Position numbers and translations under genes: made by a program
In this document: piece by piece, positions 22,901 to 33,006 of the stretch
How positions within the stretch are numbered: position 1 is the first letter of the stretch
How the letters are laid out: each line of letters opens with the position of its first letter
DNA from: Cheiracanthium punctorium
Lineage: Eukaryota; Arthropoda; Arachnida; Araneae; Cheiracanthiidae
Reading direction: 5' to 3'
DNA length: 64,000 nt
Assembly: GCA_038373885.1 (NCBI GenBank)
Contig: JAWZYV010006264.1
Location: forward strand, 62,001-126,000
Notes under the pieces: model-generated
What the model was told of the DNA's origin: nothing
Databases searched by the model: none
Seen by the model: the letters and a program-made list of their open reading frames with translations, nothing else

Positions 22901-25900
22901 ATCCGCTCCTCTCAAAGTCATCACTTTCTGTGTCAATGAATAAAGAAGATTGCCATAAAATTGTGCCAGGCATTTACTAATGTGGCTTTTGAAACGTAAT
23001 CCCACGAAATCACTTACGGGAGATTGGCAATTCACTAACATAAAAATAATTCACCGTGTTGACGAATGACATCATATTCGCTGTTAAATTTCAATCTTAA
23101 TTAACTGTGAATTTCACTGTTTATGTTCGCGTACGCATGTACGGATTTCTGGAGATTGCGGATTTCTGGTCGGCGGATTTTTGGGAGTCGACTGTACAAA
23201 TAAACATGTCTTCATTAGTTATTACTTCTGAAATTTAATAGCTTTTTATTTATGACTCCAGGACTGAAAGTTTGCAAGCTAAAACAAGCAAAAGCCTAGA
23301 ATGCTTTTGAAGAAATGTATGTCAGTTTCATTTAAATTTTTATATAACTATTTGAATTAACTTTAATAAACTATGTAGTTGCTGACACAACCACCAACTC
23401 TCTTTCACACACTGGTAACTTTCTCATAAGGCATTGCTACCTCAGTACCACAACTACAGTTTACGTCACCAGCGTAAACCTCAATTAGGGTACTTCGCAT
23501 AAAAATTTAGCAATAATAAAAGAAGTACAGGAGCTGTGCTCCCATACAAATAATCTCTGTTCTCAGGAAAGAGAACAACTAGTTTAATTTCAGCATGAGG
23601 TAAAATGTGAAGCTAATGATTTCGCATATGAAGGCTCCAGGTAAAAATCCATCACAGTCATTTTGGTACTTACGTATTATCCCGGCAGTCTGCCAAGACC
23701 AGCGATTTTTTGCCGAGACAAATGCTGGGCACATGAAATTATTAATGGTTTTGAATACGATTGGCAAGAGTTTGGCAACTCATTTGACGAAAAAACAGTT
23801 TAGCGGGAATGACCGACAGAATAATACATGAGTACCGTCATTTTTCTTCCCCTCACTGCAGCAAATCAATACAAAGTTAAACATTTTGATAATGATATCA
23901 TACACTTTGATAATCAAAAATTACTAACTAGAATTCACAGTCACAGTGTGTTTGTTTCTGAATTCATTATCAATATTTGGTAGGGAATAGGGTAAGAAGA
24001 TTATTTCACACAGAGGAAAGTATGGGCACAAATGAACACATGATGGTGTATGGGACATTTTCCATCTAACTCTCATTCATGTGCTGTGCATTTATAACCA
24101 TCCCATTTGGATGGTGCAAACTACCTCACATTTCTTCAGGCTGTGTTACCAAGTTCTGTAGCTGTTCTTTGGTGAATATGCTCCAGTACATTTTGCAAAT
24201 TATGTGCATGGTTACCCGTCCAGAAAATTTGGAGCCTAATGGATTGGTTGAAGTAGACCAGTTTGTTGGCCAACACAATTCATCGGATTTATCGCCAACT
24301 GACTTCTTTGTATGGAATAATAGTTCTTCTTTTTCATGTACAACAATATTATATTATTAAGGATATTAAAAATAAATGGTTATAAAAGAGTCAAATAATG
24401 ATATATTGATTGAGAATTAATTACAACATGCAGTTATTTCATATTCATGTTGATAGCATAAAAACAACACTCAAAGTTTTAACAAAATGGATATTTTAGA
24501 AGAAACTTACATCATTGAATGTTTTCTGCATTGCTACATAATAAGCAATGCCAGTTCCAAAGGCTAAACACAGCCAAAAAAGAAACAACACTCCAGATGT
24601 GGTTATTCCTTTACGTCTCATGCCCAGCATTATAGATATTACACCAGCCTATAAATTGGATAAAAGAAATGTTAATAATGCTATTCAGCACATAAATTTC
24701 AGTATTAGCAATTTCAGAATTAGGAAAAGAACGCAATGACACTAATTTGTACAGTATAAAAAGTTGATTCAAGCTTCTCACTCCCTTCTCCCCAAGGGAG
24801 AAATGGAGGAGGGCACAATAAATTCATCTAAATTTTTAGAAAGTATGAAATTTTATGAAAACATCTGCATCAGGCACATCAGGCAGAAACAGAAAAGCTT
24901 TACAATTTTTAATAAGCTGTTCTGAATTAGTCAAACTGTGTTTTCATTATACATTCTTTGATTCACTTGGTCTTTTGCATTATTCCTTTTTTTGACATCT
25001 CATTAAGCTTCTTAGCTTGCTGAAAGTTCATAAAATTGGTCAAAACATGAGCCTATTATTGATTCAGTGGGATATCATATTAGCCATACATACATTGCTA
25101 CTAGATAGTTTTAGCTTTCCTATTATATAGAAGCTTTAGTGTGCTTTTCAAATGAATAGCATCCATATAAAAGTAAAATGACTATGTTTTGTTTATCTAT
25201 ATCAACAGCAAGATACAGAAAGAGGTAAATATTCAGTAGAACAAACATGTGGGAAAAGTTATGCTAGTAGTCAAGGGTAGAATTTTGTATGATTTTTTTT
25301 TTCCTTGGGCAATAACTGAAATTAGTTTGGTTGCCCCCAAATAAAGTTTCTTGCGCACAGAATTGGAAATAAATATTTCACTTTGAGTAGCAGTACTGCT
25401 CCTCAAGCTCTGATATTGAGGAGCAGTTTTACATCATTTGCTAAATTATATTTTTTGGCAAAAAAAAACCAACTTTAAATTTAGAAAAAAATTAATATTT
25501 AATGCACAATGTCTTCAATTACAAACTTTTACAAAATAGAACTGGTTACAAATTTATGAGACCTTTGCTCAGTAGGTTACACATTTCGGACATCTTTGAT
25601 CTGTAGATTACAGATTTTGGACATTGCTGATCTTTTGGTTACTGATTTTGAACCTTGGATTTTTAAGATATGTACATTTAAAAAATGCTAAGGGCTAAAA
25701 ATGCATTAAATAGGTTCCATAAAATTGCATTTTGTTAATCAAATGTATAATATTTTCCTTTTTGTTTTCAGTTTTTTTAGAAGTCTGTTATGTCTTTTGA
25801 TAATTAGTTTTCATGAGTTAAAATTAAACAAAAATTCTATAAGCAAAACAAAATATTGAATTTCAATTATTCATGCTATATGCATTTAAACAAATGTTTT

Positions 25901-28645
25901 TGGTCTCACGTTGATTTATTATTAGAAGTATGGAACTTGCAGTTTCTTTTAAACATTTAAGATATAAATTAAGAGAAAAAATAAACAGAAACAAATTTAT
26001 TGCTATTTAAAAGCAATTTACATGGTCATCTAATTTACAAGTTTTAAATTATGAAACCTTACAAAATATATAACATTTTTTAATGCACTTTATTTTATTT
26101 TATTTTTTTTAACTGTCTTCATTTAATTCTAAAAATACTTTAAAATTTTTTGCACTTAACTCTATGAATTCTAAATAAAAATTATATTATGTCTTGTTCA
26201 CAAATTTATTTAAAAATGATTTGCTTCGATCGTTATGCAATGAATTCATCAAATAATTTTCTTAAGTACATTTTCTGAGAGAAAAAAGTATTCTTAATAA
26301 AATAAAACACTTACAAACATAGAATGTCAGTTTATAAAGTTAGTGAGGTTTTACTACTCCTTAAAAATCATACTTTTTAAATAATCATGTCTGAATATTC
26401 ATAACGATCATGAATAACGATCCTAACAAAAGTTGCCACCATTTTGTTAGGACCCTACACATGTGTTTGGCATGCTGATCAATGATGTTAATCATTGTTT
26501 TAACTAAATACACCCCATTTCATTAATAAAAACAGTTGAATAGGAGAAATAAGATTGTAATTTATGACTTTCTTTAATTTTTAAGACACTGGGAACTCTG
26601 TGACAGTAAATTAAACATTAAAGAAACCAATGTTTTGATCATTATGGAATTTGGACATAGTGGTTTATATGCATCAGAGAAAATCCACAAGAACGTATGA
26701 AAATGCTTTAAATCATTGAAAAAATTATTTTAAAGGCTAATAAATGAGTTGAAATACTTATATATTATTTATTTAAGCTTCAAAATAGCGTTGTTTCAAT
26801 CATTACTTTTTGACAAACAGAATTAGCAAGAACACATTATGTGATTCTTGTAATTCTTCAATATTTTAAACATGTTACTGCCATATGTTGACTGAAATAG
26901 AAAACTAATCATCATTTTACTGTATTCACTCTATATTTTGATTATGAAACTCCTAAAATGTGGTAGAATTTTTTTTCTTGATGTTGCAGACACCAGTTAA
27001 CATAAAAGATGTCCAAAATTAACCATTTGTAGCTAAAACGTTTTAATTTAAGGATATTTACAACAAATTTTTGTAATAAATTTTTGTAATAAATGATACT
27101 TCTTGTTTCTGAAAACTAAAAATTCGCTGAGAAAAAAAAATGAGTTACAAGATCTAATCTTTTTTTCTGAGATAACTTAAAGTTAGGATATGTGTTTGTA
27201 CCCACCTTTTTAAAATCACCTGTTGCTAGTATCAGTTTTTATCAGTTTCACTGCAGAAAATGCACTTTCTACTTTGACGTTTGATATTGGTAATAATCTA
27301 AGAATATCTATTATGCTATGTTTTGTTTTTTTTTTTCAATTTAAAAAATGTTTTGAGTTATGTTTCAGCATCGCAAAATTTTAGGTGCAGTTTGAGCAAT
27401 TGTATAGTCTTGAATACGTTTTGAATCACAAACTGTGATGTGATACCGATTATTTCCAACCCTGGTTGTACATAAAATGTTTGTTACACAATCTTTTTTT
27501 TATGTAGCTGTTATAATGAAAATTAAATTGAAAAAGGCATATTCATATTAACTAAATTGCTTCCCTCTCAGAAAAGTCAAATTGGTCAGCAGCCATGCAG
27601 AACATGTTAAGGAGAAGAGGGAAGTTGAGAAGGTATAAATTTTTTATTTTACTAGTTCATTTAAAAATTCTGTCTGCCCCAGGAAAGTTAGCAATCTCAA
27701 AATTTAACCTCTGCTACTGGAAAAGTTACAATTAAGGCACAATAATGAATGCCTGTGGTTTAAAATTGAAAATACCAAACTAGCTGCTATAGAAGTAAGC
27801 CCAGCTTTTAACTGTGTTTTATATTTAATTATGTTATTATTTTGGTGTAATATACAAAAAATGTTAATAATTAAAATAAAATATATAATTGGCAAGCACT
27901 GATGAATTTCATCAAACTTCCAGAAGTTTTCATAAATCAGGGTAATTTCTGTGACTTTGAGGGACTTCAATATTTTCCTAGCTTTATATATTTTAATAAT
28001 ACGAGTAGAAGAAAACATTTAGAGCATGGGAGACCCACGTTTCTTAAGGAAAAAATTTTTGCAAAATTTAGGGATGCCCTACTGAGTATACCCCAGAAAT
28101 ATTACAGTTTATTTACTTTTTATCACTTTGTTTTGTCAACAAAGAAACAAATTTTTGCTTCTTTTTTTATTTCTGGTCAAGCTACATCTCTGCATTAATA
28201 GTAAAGATTTCCAAGAGTTAACAAATTTAGCATATAAACAGCTGGACAAATGATCAATTCTTACCATGGTTAAAAATAATGCAAAGGGTGTATAGTAGTT
28301 GACTGGCTTAATATCAGCTTCCAACAGTCCACTTACTTGATAACACATATCGATGCCTGACAAAACTAACAATGAAAATGCCAATATCTGCAAGAAAAAT
28401 ATTAAAATTATTCAGTGATAGCAATAGAAATCAATATAAAAAGATTCATAGTACTGAAAACAACTCACTAGTTTGACTATATTTAAAGCAGACCATGGTA
28501 TTCTCTTTTCTTTGCTTGTCACAATGTAATATACTTCCACTGGTGCAAAAATCCAAAAGAATATGACAGGCCCCCATATCAGAGCTACTTTTAGAAAGCA
28601 TGTTGTAAAAATAGGGGATGCCGTGTTCCATGTCAGATCCAAGTC
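7770..28645 (-). CDS. ABC transporter subfamily C (MRP1-like), gene A, N-terminal part
   Basis: ABCC/MRP proteins are ATP-driven exporters of glutathione, glucuronide and other organic-anion conjugates in the plasma membrane. Ten exons (28645-28469, 28387-28265, 24648-24511, 22265-22134, 17866-17805, 17099-16968, 13119-12898, 10119-9945, 9626-9372, 7973-7770) join with GT/AG splice sites and matching phases into 540 codons without a stop. They cover TMD0 (DLDLTWNTASPIF onward), the L0 linker (ASFLSKITFWWFN) and TMD1 through the conserved NEILNGIKVLKLYAWE coupling motif. The order matches vertebrate MRP1. A short first exon with the start codon should lie upstream of 28645 and was not found. 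Both nucleotide-binding domains are outside the window to the left. Gene B follows the same orientation, suggesting an old tandem duplication. Introns are full of transposons. Assignment to ABCC is strong; orthology to a specific member is not proven. Confidence 0.93.
7974..9213 (-). other. Gene A intron, no feature recognised
   Basis: AT-rich intron sequence. A C-run followed by a T-run at 8808-8821 and TA-rich patches are seen, but no exon, RNA or bounded element. Confidence 0.4.
9214..9319. repeat. Near-perfect palindromic MITE-like element
   Basis: Two ~50-bp arms face each other with almost no loop and only a few mismatches. The ends are TACCCAGCAAACACACAC and its complement GTGTGTGTTTGCTGGGTA. 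TA at each end may be the target duplication. It lies in a gene A intron about 50 bp past the donor of the exon ending at 9372, so the pre-mRNA could form a long hairpin beside the splice site. Confidence 0.8.
9372..9626 (-). CDS. Gene A exon: TMD1, GEVVNLMSVD motif
   Basis: 85 codons, phase 0 to 0. Acceptor TTTATAG, donor GTAAGT. The peptide includes FTVGEVVNLMSVDTQRVME, the ABCC TMD1 signature, then APLQIVIAIYLLWQQLG, a membrane helix pair. It joins RNYQ to the next exon. Confidence 0.95.
9945..10119 (-). CDS. Gene A exon: TMD1 first helices
   Basis: 175 nt, entering in phase 2 (one base completes the codon) and leaving in phase 0 before GTAAGT. It starts WLIDFVSSDEPYWKGF and contains GQYEYKIYILAMRIRS, matching the MRP region around the second and third helices of TMD1. 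Confidence 0.94.
10120..12897 (-). other. Gene A intron of 2.8 kb
   Basis: Apart from the piggyBac-like relic, it holds an ATT microsatellite near 10831-10852 and AT-rich DNA. Short frames at 11789-12125 lack recognisable motifs and are not called. Confidence 0.4.
11387..12654. mobile_element. Degraded piggyBac-like element (putative)
   Basis: The ends resemble each other in inverted orientation: CCCCTTGTGCACCATG on the left and CATGATGCACAATGGG on the right. The right end is followed by TTAA (12655-12658) and the left is preceded by CTAA (11383-11386), a one-base change from TTAA. GAACACATGTACATCA occurs near both ends. No transposase was recognised inside. Confidence 0.4.
12898..13119 (-). 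CDS. Gene A exon: linker to TMD1
   Basis: 222 nt, leaving two bases at the GTGAGT donor. It encodes a charged linker (HHEKLKASLSRRYSRKD), then LSIIKPLMKTFGVELF and a hydrophobic segment ending FANPVLL, where TMD1 begins. The acceptor is AAATAG after a long T tract (minus strand). Confidence 0.93.
13120..13800 (-). other. Gene A intron section with homopolymer tracts
   Basis: A-runs at about 13124-13138 and 13681-13697 and a T-run at about 13355-13374. No gene recognised. Confidence 0.4.
13801..14580 (-). pseudogene. hAT transposase C-terminal (dimerisation domain) relic
   Basis: The minus strand encodes the conserved C-terminus of hAT transposases of the ZMYM/KIAA1586-like type. It contains LLLILPLSTAECERGFIQLN and TVDDLLFVTLYGP, the helical dimerisation core, then a NPQPAINLWW tail. 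Upstream peptide similarity continues to about 14580 but is broken by in-frame stops (near 14320 and 14465). No DNA-binding BED or TTF finger or DDE catalytic core is visible, and no TIR was found. It lies in a gene A intron and is a decayed insertion, not a host gene. Confidence 0.8.
14846..16506 (+). mobile_element. Non-autonomous Helitron
   Basis: The 5' end TCTATATATATAAAAGAGG follows an A and the 3' end GCCACGCTGCTAG precedes a T, giving the Helitron A|TC...CTAG|T signature. A TTTG repeat is near the 5' end. The last kilobase holds several imperfect copies of a block containing GCGGGAGGATTCACATTCC and TCCCATGTCC. No Rep-helicase was found, so it is non-autonomous. It sits in the gene A intron between exons 12898-13119 and 16968-17099, next to the hAT relic. 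Confidence 0.75.
16507..16967 (-). other. Gene A intron remainder
   Basis: No feature recognised between the Helitron end and the L0 exon donor. Confidence 0.4.
16968..17099 (-). CDS. Gene A exon: L0 linker
   Basis: 132 nt, in phase 2 to phase 2. The peptide MALLGYKKPLTAADMWELNE is the MRP L0 motif (human counterpart: GYRQPLEGSDLW). Acceptor TTTTCATAG, donor GTAATT. Confidence 0.95.
17100..17804 (-). other. Gene A intron, no feature recognised
   Basis: AT-rich, no bounded repeat or exon seen. Confidence 0.4.
17805..17866 (-). CDS. Gene A short exon: SFLSKITFWWFN
   Basis: 62 nt, too short for most ORF finders. The peptide RENPEERASFLSKITFWWFN is the start of the ABCC core linker (human counterpart: ASFLSRITFWWITG). 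The acceptor is TTTGACAG and the donor GTAAGT. The phase matches both neighbours exactly. Confidence 0.93.
17867..19072 (-). other. Gene A intron left of Helitron 2
   Basis: AT-rich with a T-run near 18168-18182. A 73-codon hydrophobic frame on the plus strand at 18790-19011 has the base composition of its surroundings and no recognisable motif, so it is not called. Confidence 0.4.
19180..20060. repeat. Degenerate tandem blocks in Helitron 2
   Basis: Several diverged ~120-150 bp blocks recur, each with CATCTAGTGGCGAGTTA-like and AGCAAAATGGATA-like segments followed by ATATTCTCCGTGTTC and a TATGTATAC-like segment. They look like internal minisatellite-type amplification of Helitron sequence. 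Confidence 0.6.
20868..21351. repeat. 242-bp tandem duplication in Helitron 2
   Basis: Two adjacent copies (20868-21109 and 21110-21351) starting CATTTTATTCGGCAAAATCG are nearly identical. Overlapping open frames here are a by-product of the duplication. Confidence 0.85.
21411..22133 (-). other. Gene A intron remainder
   Basis: AT-rich with a CTCT tract at 21960-21980. No gene seen. Confidence 0.4.
22134..22265 (-). CDS. Gene A exon: TMD0 last helix
   Basis: 44 codons, phase 0. The hydrophobic stretch QFSMSVLYFALAGSQLFLQC is the fifth TMD0 helix, followed by MRMHPDDISP. Acceptor TTATCCAG, donor GTATGT. A Tigger element starts 48 bp upstream of the acceptor side (22314). Confidence 0.92.
22314..23194 (-). 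mobile_element. Internally deleted Tigger/pogo element
   Basis: TA target duplication at 22312-22313 and 23195-23196. The inverted ends are CAGTGCACTCCCAGAAATCC on the left and, reverse-complemented, CAGTCGACTCCCAAAAATCC on the right, typical of Tigger-type members of the Tc1/mariner superfamily. On the minus strand, around 22680-22850, a decayed peptide with EFQMTDEEIVQNV resembles the acidic C-terminal TDEEIV region of Tigger transposases. An A-run (22668-22684) interrupts it. The catalytic core is missing. It lies in a gene A intron. Confidence 0.8.
23195..24080 (-). other. Gene A intron, no feature recognised
   Basis: Two short overlapping frames near 23579-23831 lack known motifs. Nothing is called. 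Confidence 0.35.
24081..24360 (+). pseudogene. Mariner-superfamily transposase C-terminal relic
   Basis: The plus strand in shifting frames resembles the end of a DDE transposase: a YLTFLQAVLP-like piece, then LEPNGLVEVDQFVGQ and SSDLSPTDFFVW. The last is a decayed version of the SPDLxPxDFFLW block carrying the third catalytic acid. Frameshifts and stops make it non-functional. No TIR pair was identified. Confidence 0.6.
24511..24648 (-). CDS. Gene A exon: TMD0 helices 3-4
   Basis: 46 codons, phase 0. Contains MRRKGITTSGVLFLFWLCLA, equivalent to the human MRP1 ERRKGVQSSGIMLTFWLV region. Acceptor TTTATAG, donor GTAAGT. Confidence 0.94.
24649..28264 (-). other. Gene A 3.6-kb intron with no recognised element
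   Basis: The flanking exons join in frame (phase 0), so no coding exon is missing. Small hairpins occur at 25395-25430 (12-bp stem ACTGCTCCTCAA) and 26423-26453 (10-bp stem CCTAACAAAA). The rest is AT-rich. Confidence 0.45.
28265..28387 (-). CDS. Gene A exon: TMD0 helices 2-3
   Basis: 41 codons, phase 0, acceptor TTTCTTGCAG, donor GTAAGA. Two hydrophobic segments (ILAFSLLVLSGIDMCY and YYTPFALFLTM). It is separated from the preceding exon by only an 81-bp intron, the smallest in the gene. Confidence 0.93.
28469..28645 (-). CDS. Gene A exon 2: start of TMD0
   Basis: 59 codons, phase 0. It begins DLDLTWNTASPIFTTC, matching DWNVTWNTSNPDFTKC of human MRP1, whose exon 2 starts at the same place. 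First membrane helix VALIWGPVIFFWIFAPVEV. Acceptor TTTTTCAG, donor GTGAGT. The start-codon exon must lie further right. Confidence 0.95.
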
Positions 28646-29522
28646 CTGAAAAACACAAATGAAGTAAATAAGCATTAAATAAATAAACATAGATTTCTCT
28701 CTTTAAAAAAAAAAAAAAAACCTTTCTTAAAAATATCTTTAACAACACCAGAAAAATATTAAACTGATAGTGAAGGAACAAGCTACAAAGGATTTTTAAA
28801 GGGACTTACAAACCATAATAGTCATAGACAAAGCTTATATTTTGGGCAGAGTTTCAGGGATAGATGTACCCTTAAACATTTTATGAATCTTACAAAAATT
28901 ATGTTAATCTTTCATAGAAGATGTTCATTTTTTATAAGGGGATTCCATGAATACATAAAACGTTTTTTAATCAATTTTGTGCCCACCCCCACACACTTTG
29001 ACACAAGACCTGATCCTCCCACCACATCTGACACCATCTTTGTAATGTAACAATCTTACTATCATTTTTAGAAAAACCTTACTCTAATTTAACTCACAAA
29101 ATGTATTTATAATGGATCTTATATAACCATAAAAATGTTGATTTGTATGTACAGGGGAGCACCATTTATATGTTTTTGAAGGGACCAACTGAACAACAAC
29201 AAAAAATAATGTATAGTTGAAAAAAAAACCTTAACACACTAAAAAATAATTATTTCAAACATCTATTAATAAAATTTTATATGTTTGAATAACTCAAAAT
29301 TTAAATTATCCAAATAAAACCAAAGGTAACATAAAAAATATTTTTGATAAAGTATGTATAAATATCTTAAGTGTAATTCTTGACTAAACATTTTTTTTTA
29401 TTAAAAATTGAATTAACATAACCTCAAATAAATATAATAATTGAATATAAAAATCATCTTTACTGTATGTTCTGAAACTTATTTCCACAAAGTATTAAAT
29501 GGTTGCAAGCTTTTTAAATTGC
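28646..29522 (-). other. Upstream of gene A exon 2, no feature recognised
   Basis: This should belong to intron 1 of gene A. A GTAAGT donor at about 28810 on the minus strand was tested as an exon 1 end, but its phase is incompatible with exon 2. Confidence 0.4.
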
Positions 29523-29527
29523 TTTGA

Positions 29528-29951
29528 GGGTGATTCTCACAAACCGGGACAAAATAAGATTGATTATTTTGCATCATTTCTGCCACACTTTTTTAGCAGA
29601 AAGAATTTTTTCTTTTTAGTTTCTTTTGATCCAAAATGTTATATTTGATGCCTAATGAAAAGAAAAATTTTGTCTTTGACATTCTTTACTTTGGCGTTTT
29701 CTATAGCCCTGGTGTGACAGAAATAATGTATATCTATGGTACAGAAATGATGGGGACAGTGGCCAAAATGACAAAAATGCTTTTTTATGGCTCTAAAAAT
29801 GTAGAAAAAATCATGATTACCCATTAAGTTTTGGTTTTTATAAAAATTACATTTCCAGCTTCATGAAAATCTTTTAAAACTAGAAAAAATAATTTTAAAA
29901 ACTCTAGAAAACTAGCAGGGACTAGTTTTGTCCCCTTTTCTCAGAATCACC
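29528..29951. mobile_element. 424-bp TIR element with putative 5-bp target duplication
   Basis: The left end GGGTGATTCTCACAAACC and the reverse-complemented right end GGTGATTCTGAGAAAAGG share an inverted repeat that continues into GGGACAAAA on both sides. TTTGA flanks it at 29523-29527 and 29952-29956. A 63-codon frame and its antisense are by-products. The superfamily is not assigned. Confidence 0.6.
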
Positions 29952-29970
29952 TTTGAACAATAGTTATAGG

Positions 29971-32900
29971 CAGGGATCACTCTAGAAATGAAAAAGGGCA
30001 GTGTTTGGGAAAAGGGCATATCATATCACACAAAAAGGGCAACTTTTCTAATTATTGTCTACAAACACATAAGGGTAGCTTTTATAAACATACTTTTATG
30101 TCCGAAAATATGTTTTCTTAATAACAATTTTTTAAGCAAATGATTAAACAAATTTTGAAACCAAATTTTTTCATTCAATGAAATCTACACTTTTACAAAA
30201 ATTGTGTAAGGCGGCCATTATGCTGTATTTTAACAAAAAAAGCATAAAAAAATAAATAAATTTTGTAATCGTAAAATAACGGGAATCTGGTTTTGCCAAC
30301 AAATTTTTAATAATTACGCCAATTTTCAAACCCGAAAATGGCAGAAAACATTCCACTTTAGATTCAAATTTTATCGTATTCAGCATCACTGCAACTTTTC
30401 TCTCTGTACATATGCTAGTCTGCAACTAGTGGAGGGGAAACGGGACACTTGCCCAGGCATAGTGCTGTTACGCCAAAATTGAAATGGAAAGAAGGGAGCG
30501 CCAAAACAAAGGTTTGTCCCGGGTGACTTGACCTCTTGCAGGGGTCAGTCCAGGTTTCTTTCCCAGGGTCCTATTTTTGTGAAATTTTACCTAATTTTGT
30601 GAATTTTTTCTATTTCTGTGAATCTTTCCTTATTTTGTGAACTTCTTCCAATTTTCTATTTCATTTTTGAGCAAGAAAGCAATCACGAAATAGAATTGAA
30701 TATTTTTTTAAAAATTAAAAATAAAATGGGTATAGTTAGTTCCCTTAAAAAAAGTTGACCAAAACTGAATAATTCCTGTTCACCGAACATCCGGGATAGT
30801 CATAACCTGGAACAATATATATTTTTTAATTGATTAAAATTAAAAATATAAAGCTTTAAATCTTTTAAGTGATTAAAAAATAGATTTTATAATAAACGTA
30901 GGCCATGGTAGTTTTGATTTTAAATTGCAGGTACTAAACACTTTTATTTACACCCCAAATTCAAACTTGAGTAATTTTTAGATATTACAATGTCTGTCAG
31001 TTTCGACTGGAAATACTCTAATACTAAAGATGTGAAAAATGCAATTTTTAAATTTAGTTAAATTTCAACAATTGAAGGGAAATCAAAAATAAGTTGCAGA
31101 TAATTATAGATAGGAGAAATTAGCTAACATTATATTTTTAAAAATTAATTTCAACTTGTACCATTAAAGAAAAATTACTTGTCAGTGTACACAGAACATC
31201 CCAAAAACACTGACCTGGGGTTTTATTCCTTAAATATTTTACAGTAAATCATAAATTTATGTTTAAAAAAGGGGGGGGGGGTACAGAATTTTACAGTAAT
31301 GATTATAATTTTTGGAAGATTAAATCTAAATAAATACAAATGTACATTTTTAGATGGTCTCCAAACAGAAAATTCCCAATCTGTAAGATGTGTCCATACA
31401 TTAATTAAGTTTAAAAAATTTAATTAAGTTATAAATTTTCAGTCTTCTGTCATTTTTTGCTCGCTACAGCTCTGCCTATGTCGATAGCATTTCTTTGTAG
31501 TGTACCCCTATGACCGCTCTTTAAAAAGATTAAATCCCAATAAAATCACTCCTATGCTTTGTTGTTCACTCCCAAGAATGAAGAAATGCAGTATTACACT
31601 ATTTCTACCCCCCCCCCCCTTTTTTCCATTCTTGAGCAATGATTGACCTATATTTATCCCATTTCACATTCCACAGTGTGAATTCTCGACCGATTAAACA
31701 GGGCGCGGCACCCGGCAACCCTTTAATGTCTGGCAGCCCTTTTTCTCTACCATTTGGTTTGGTATGTCAGTCCGTTTTTCCATTCTTATTTGCCAAAACT
31801 TTTTCTCCTTCCTTACCATACAGTTTTCCTTATACAGGAGACAATACAATGAAGTCAAAATCGACATTTAAAGGACCCTTTACAAAACAGGAGGTATAAC
31901 TGTTATATTTTCTGTTTTCTTTCATTTGCGTGATCTGAAAGATGCCCCTGGAATGTTTGTTTTTCAGCAATGTAAAAGGGCCATCTGGCACATTACGCTT
32001 TCAGTTGGGGGGGGGAAGAAGGGAGTTCAAAATGATTTCCCGTAAGGATGTTATGTTTGATAAGTATGCAATTGTGAATTAGTAAACAATAAGCTTAGAC
32101 TTAGCCACATAAATCACGGCAGCTTCCGTTGTTTTGAAATGGATGTTATGCACTCTTGCAAGTTGTTCTTAATGATTGCTTTTAGTGTAATCATTGCATG
32201 GCCTTTCTACTTCAGATTATTGGTCATCAATTTGGCCCCGATGCCTACCCGAAATTCGATATTTTCAAGTAGTATTTCCTGACTGCTGCACACCCTGTCA
32301 ATGAATCAATTTTTTCCTATTCTTTTTAGTACACCGACGGGGAGGAGTGCGTGATGGGGGGGTGTCACCCCAAACTTCCGGAATTGCCCTTGTCTTGAAC
32401 TTTCCGTGCAGCCAGCCTTAAGTTTGGATGAATGTGTTTTGAAAATCTGAAAAAATAACAATAACCAAGTGGCGTTTATTAATTAGTTACAGCATTTATA
32501 AAACACGGTAAAGCGCCATTTACAGTAGGAAATAATTTATTGTTATGACTACTCTTCTGGATGACAGATTGTTTCTCTAATGAGATATTTTATGACCTGA
32601 AGCTACAGCGAACCGTTTTAACCCTCTCAGGTCGGGATGGAGAAGAGCGGCGACTGAGCAGATGCCCCCCCCCCCTTCTCCCCCACACATCATTGATAAG
32701 AGAATAAACAAATCAACTTCCTTGTTGTTGTTGTTGGAGAGGGGCTTTTTTTGGGGTCTAGCCGAGACCACGTGGCCCCGGTCTAGACGAGCGCCAGCAA
32801 TGGTAACAAGAATCAAAGAAAAGGGGAAACAAGGAGAAAAGGAGAGCGGCATTTTGATTGGGGGGAAAAAAAAAAGCGGAATTTTATCAAGGAAAAGGGC

Positions 32901-32998
32901 AGAATTTTATCAAGCAAAAGGGCAAGGAGGGCGGCATTTTACCAGGAAAAGGGCACCAGGGCGGGCCGCCCCGCTGAAACGCTCTAGAGTGATCCCCG
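29971..32998. mobile_element. 3.0-kb hAT-type element without transposase
   Basis: Exact 8-bp direct repeats GTTATAGG occur at 29963-29970 and 32999-33006. Ends are CAGGGATCACTCTAGA on the left and, reverse-complemented, CGGGGATCACTCTAGA on the right. AAAAGGGCA-like motifs repeat near both ends. The 8-bp duplication and the CAG-type terminus fit the hAT superfamily. No transposase frame was recognised, so it is non-autonomous or badly decayed. It contains G- and C-runs (31270, 31611, 32006, 32664). Confidence 0.8.
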
Positions 32999-33006
32999 GT
33001 TATAGG

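Noticed and set aside
28795..28840. Candidate first exon of gene A close to exon 2 (GTAAGT donor)
   Set aside because: The phases with an ATG do not fit exon 2; the fitting phase has a stop and no ATG.
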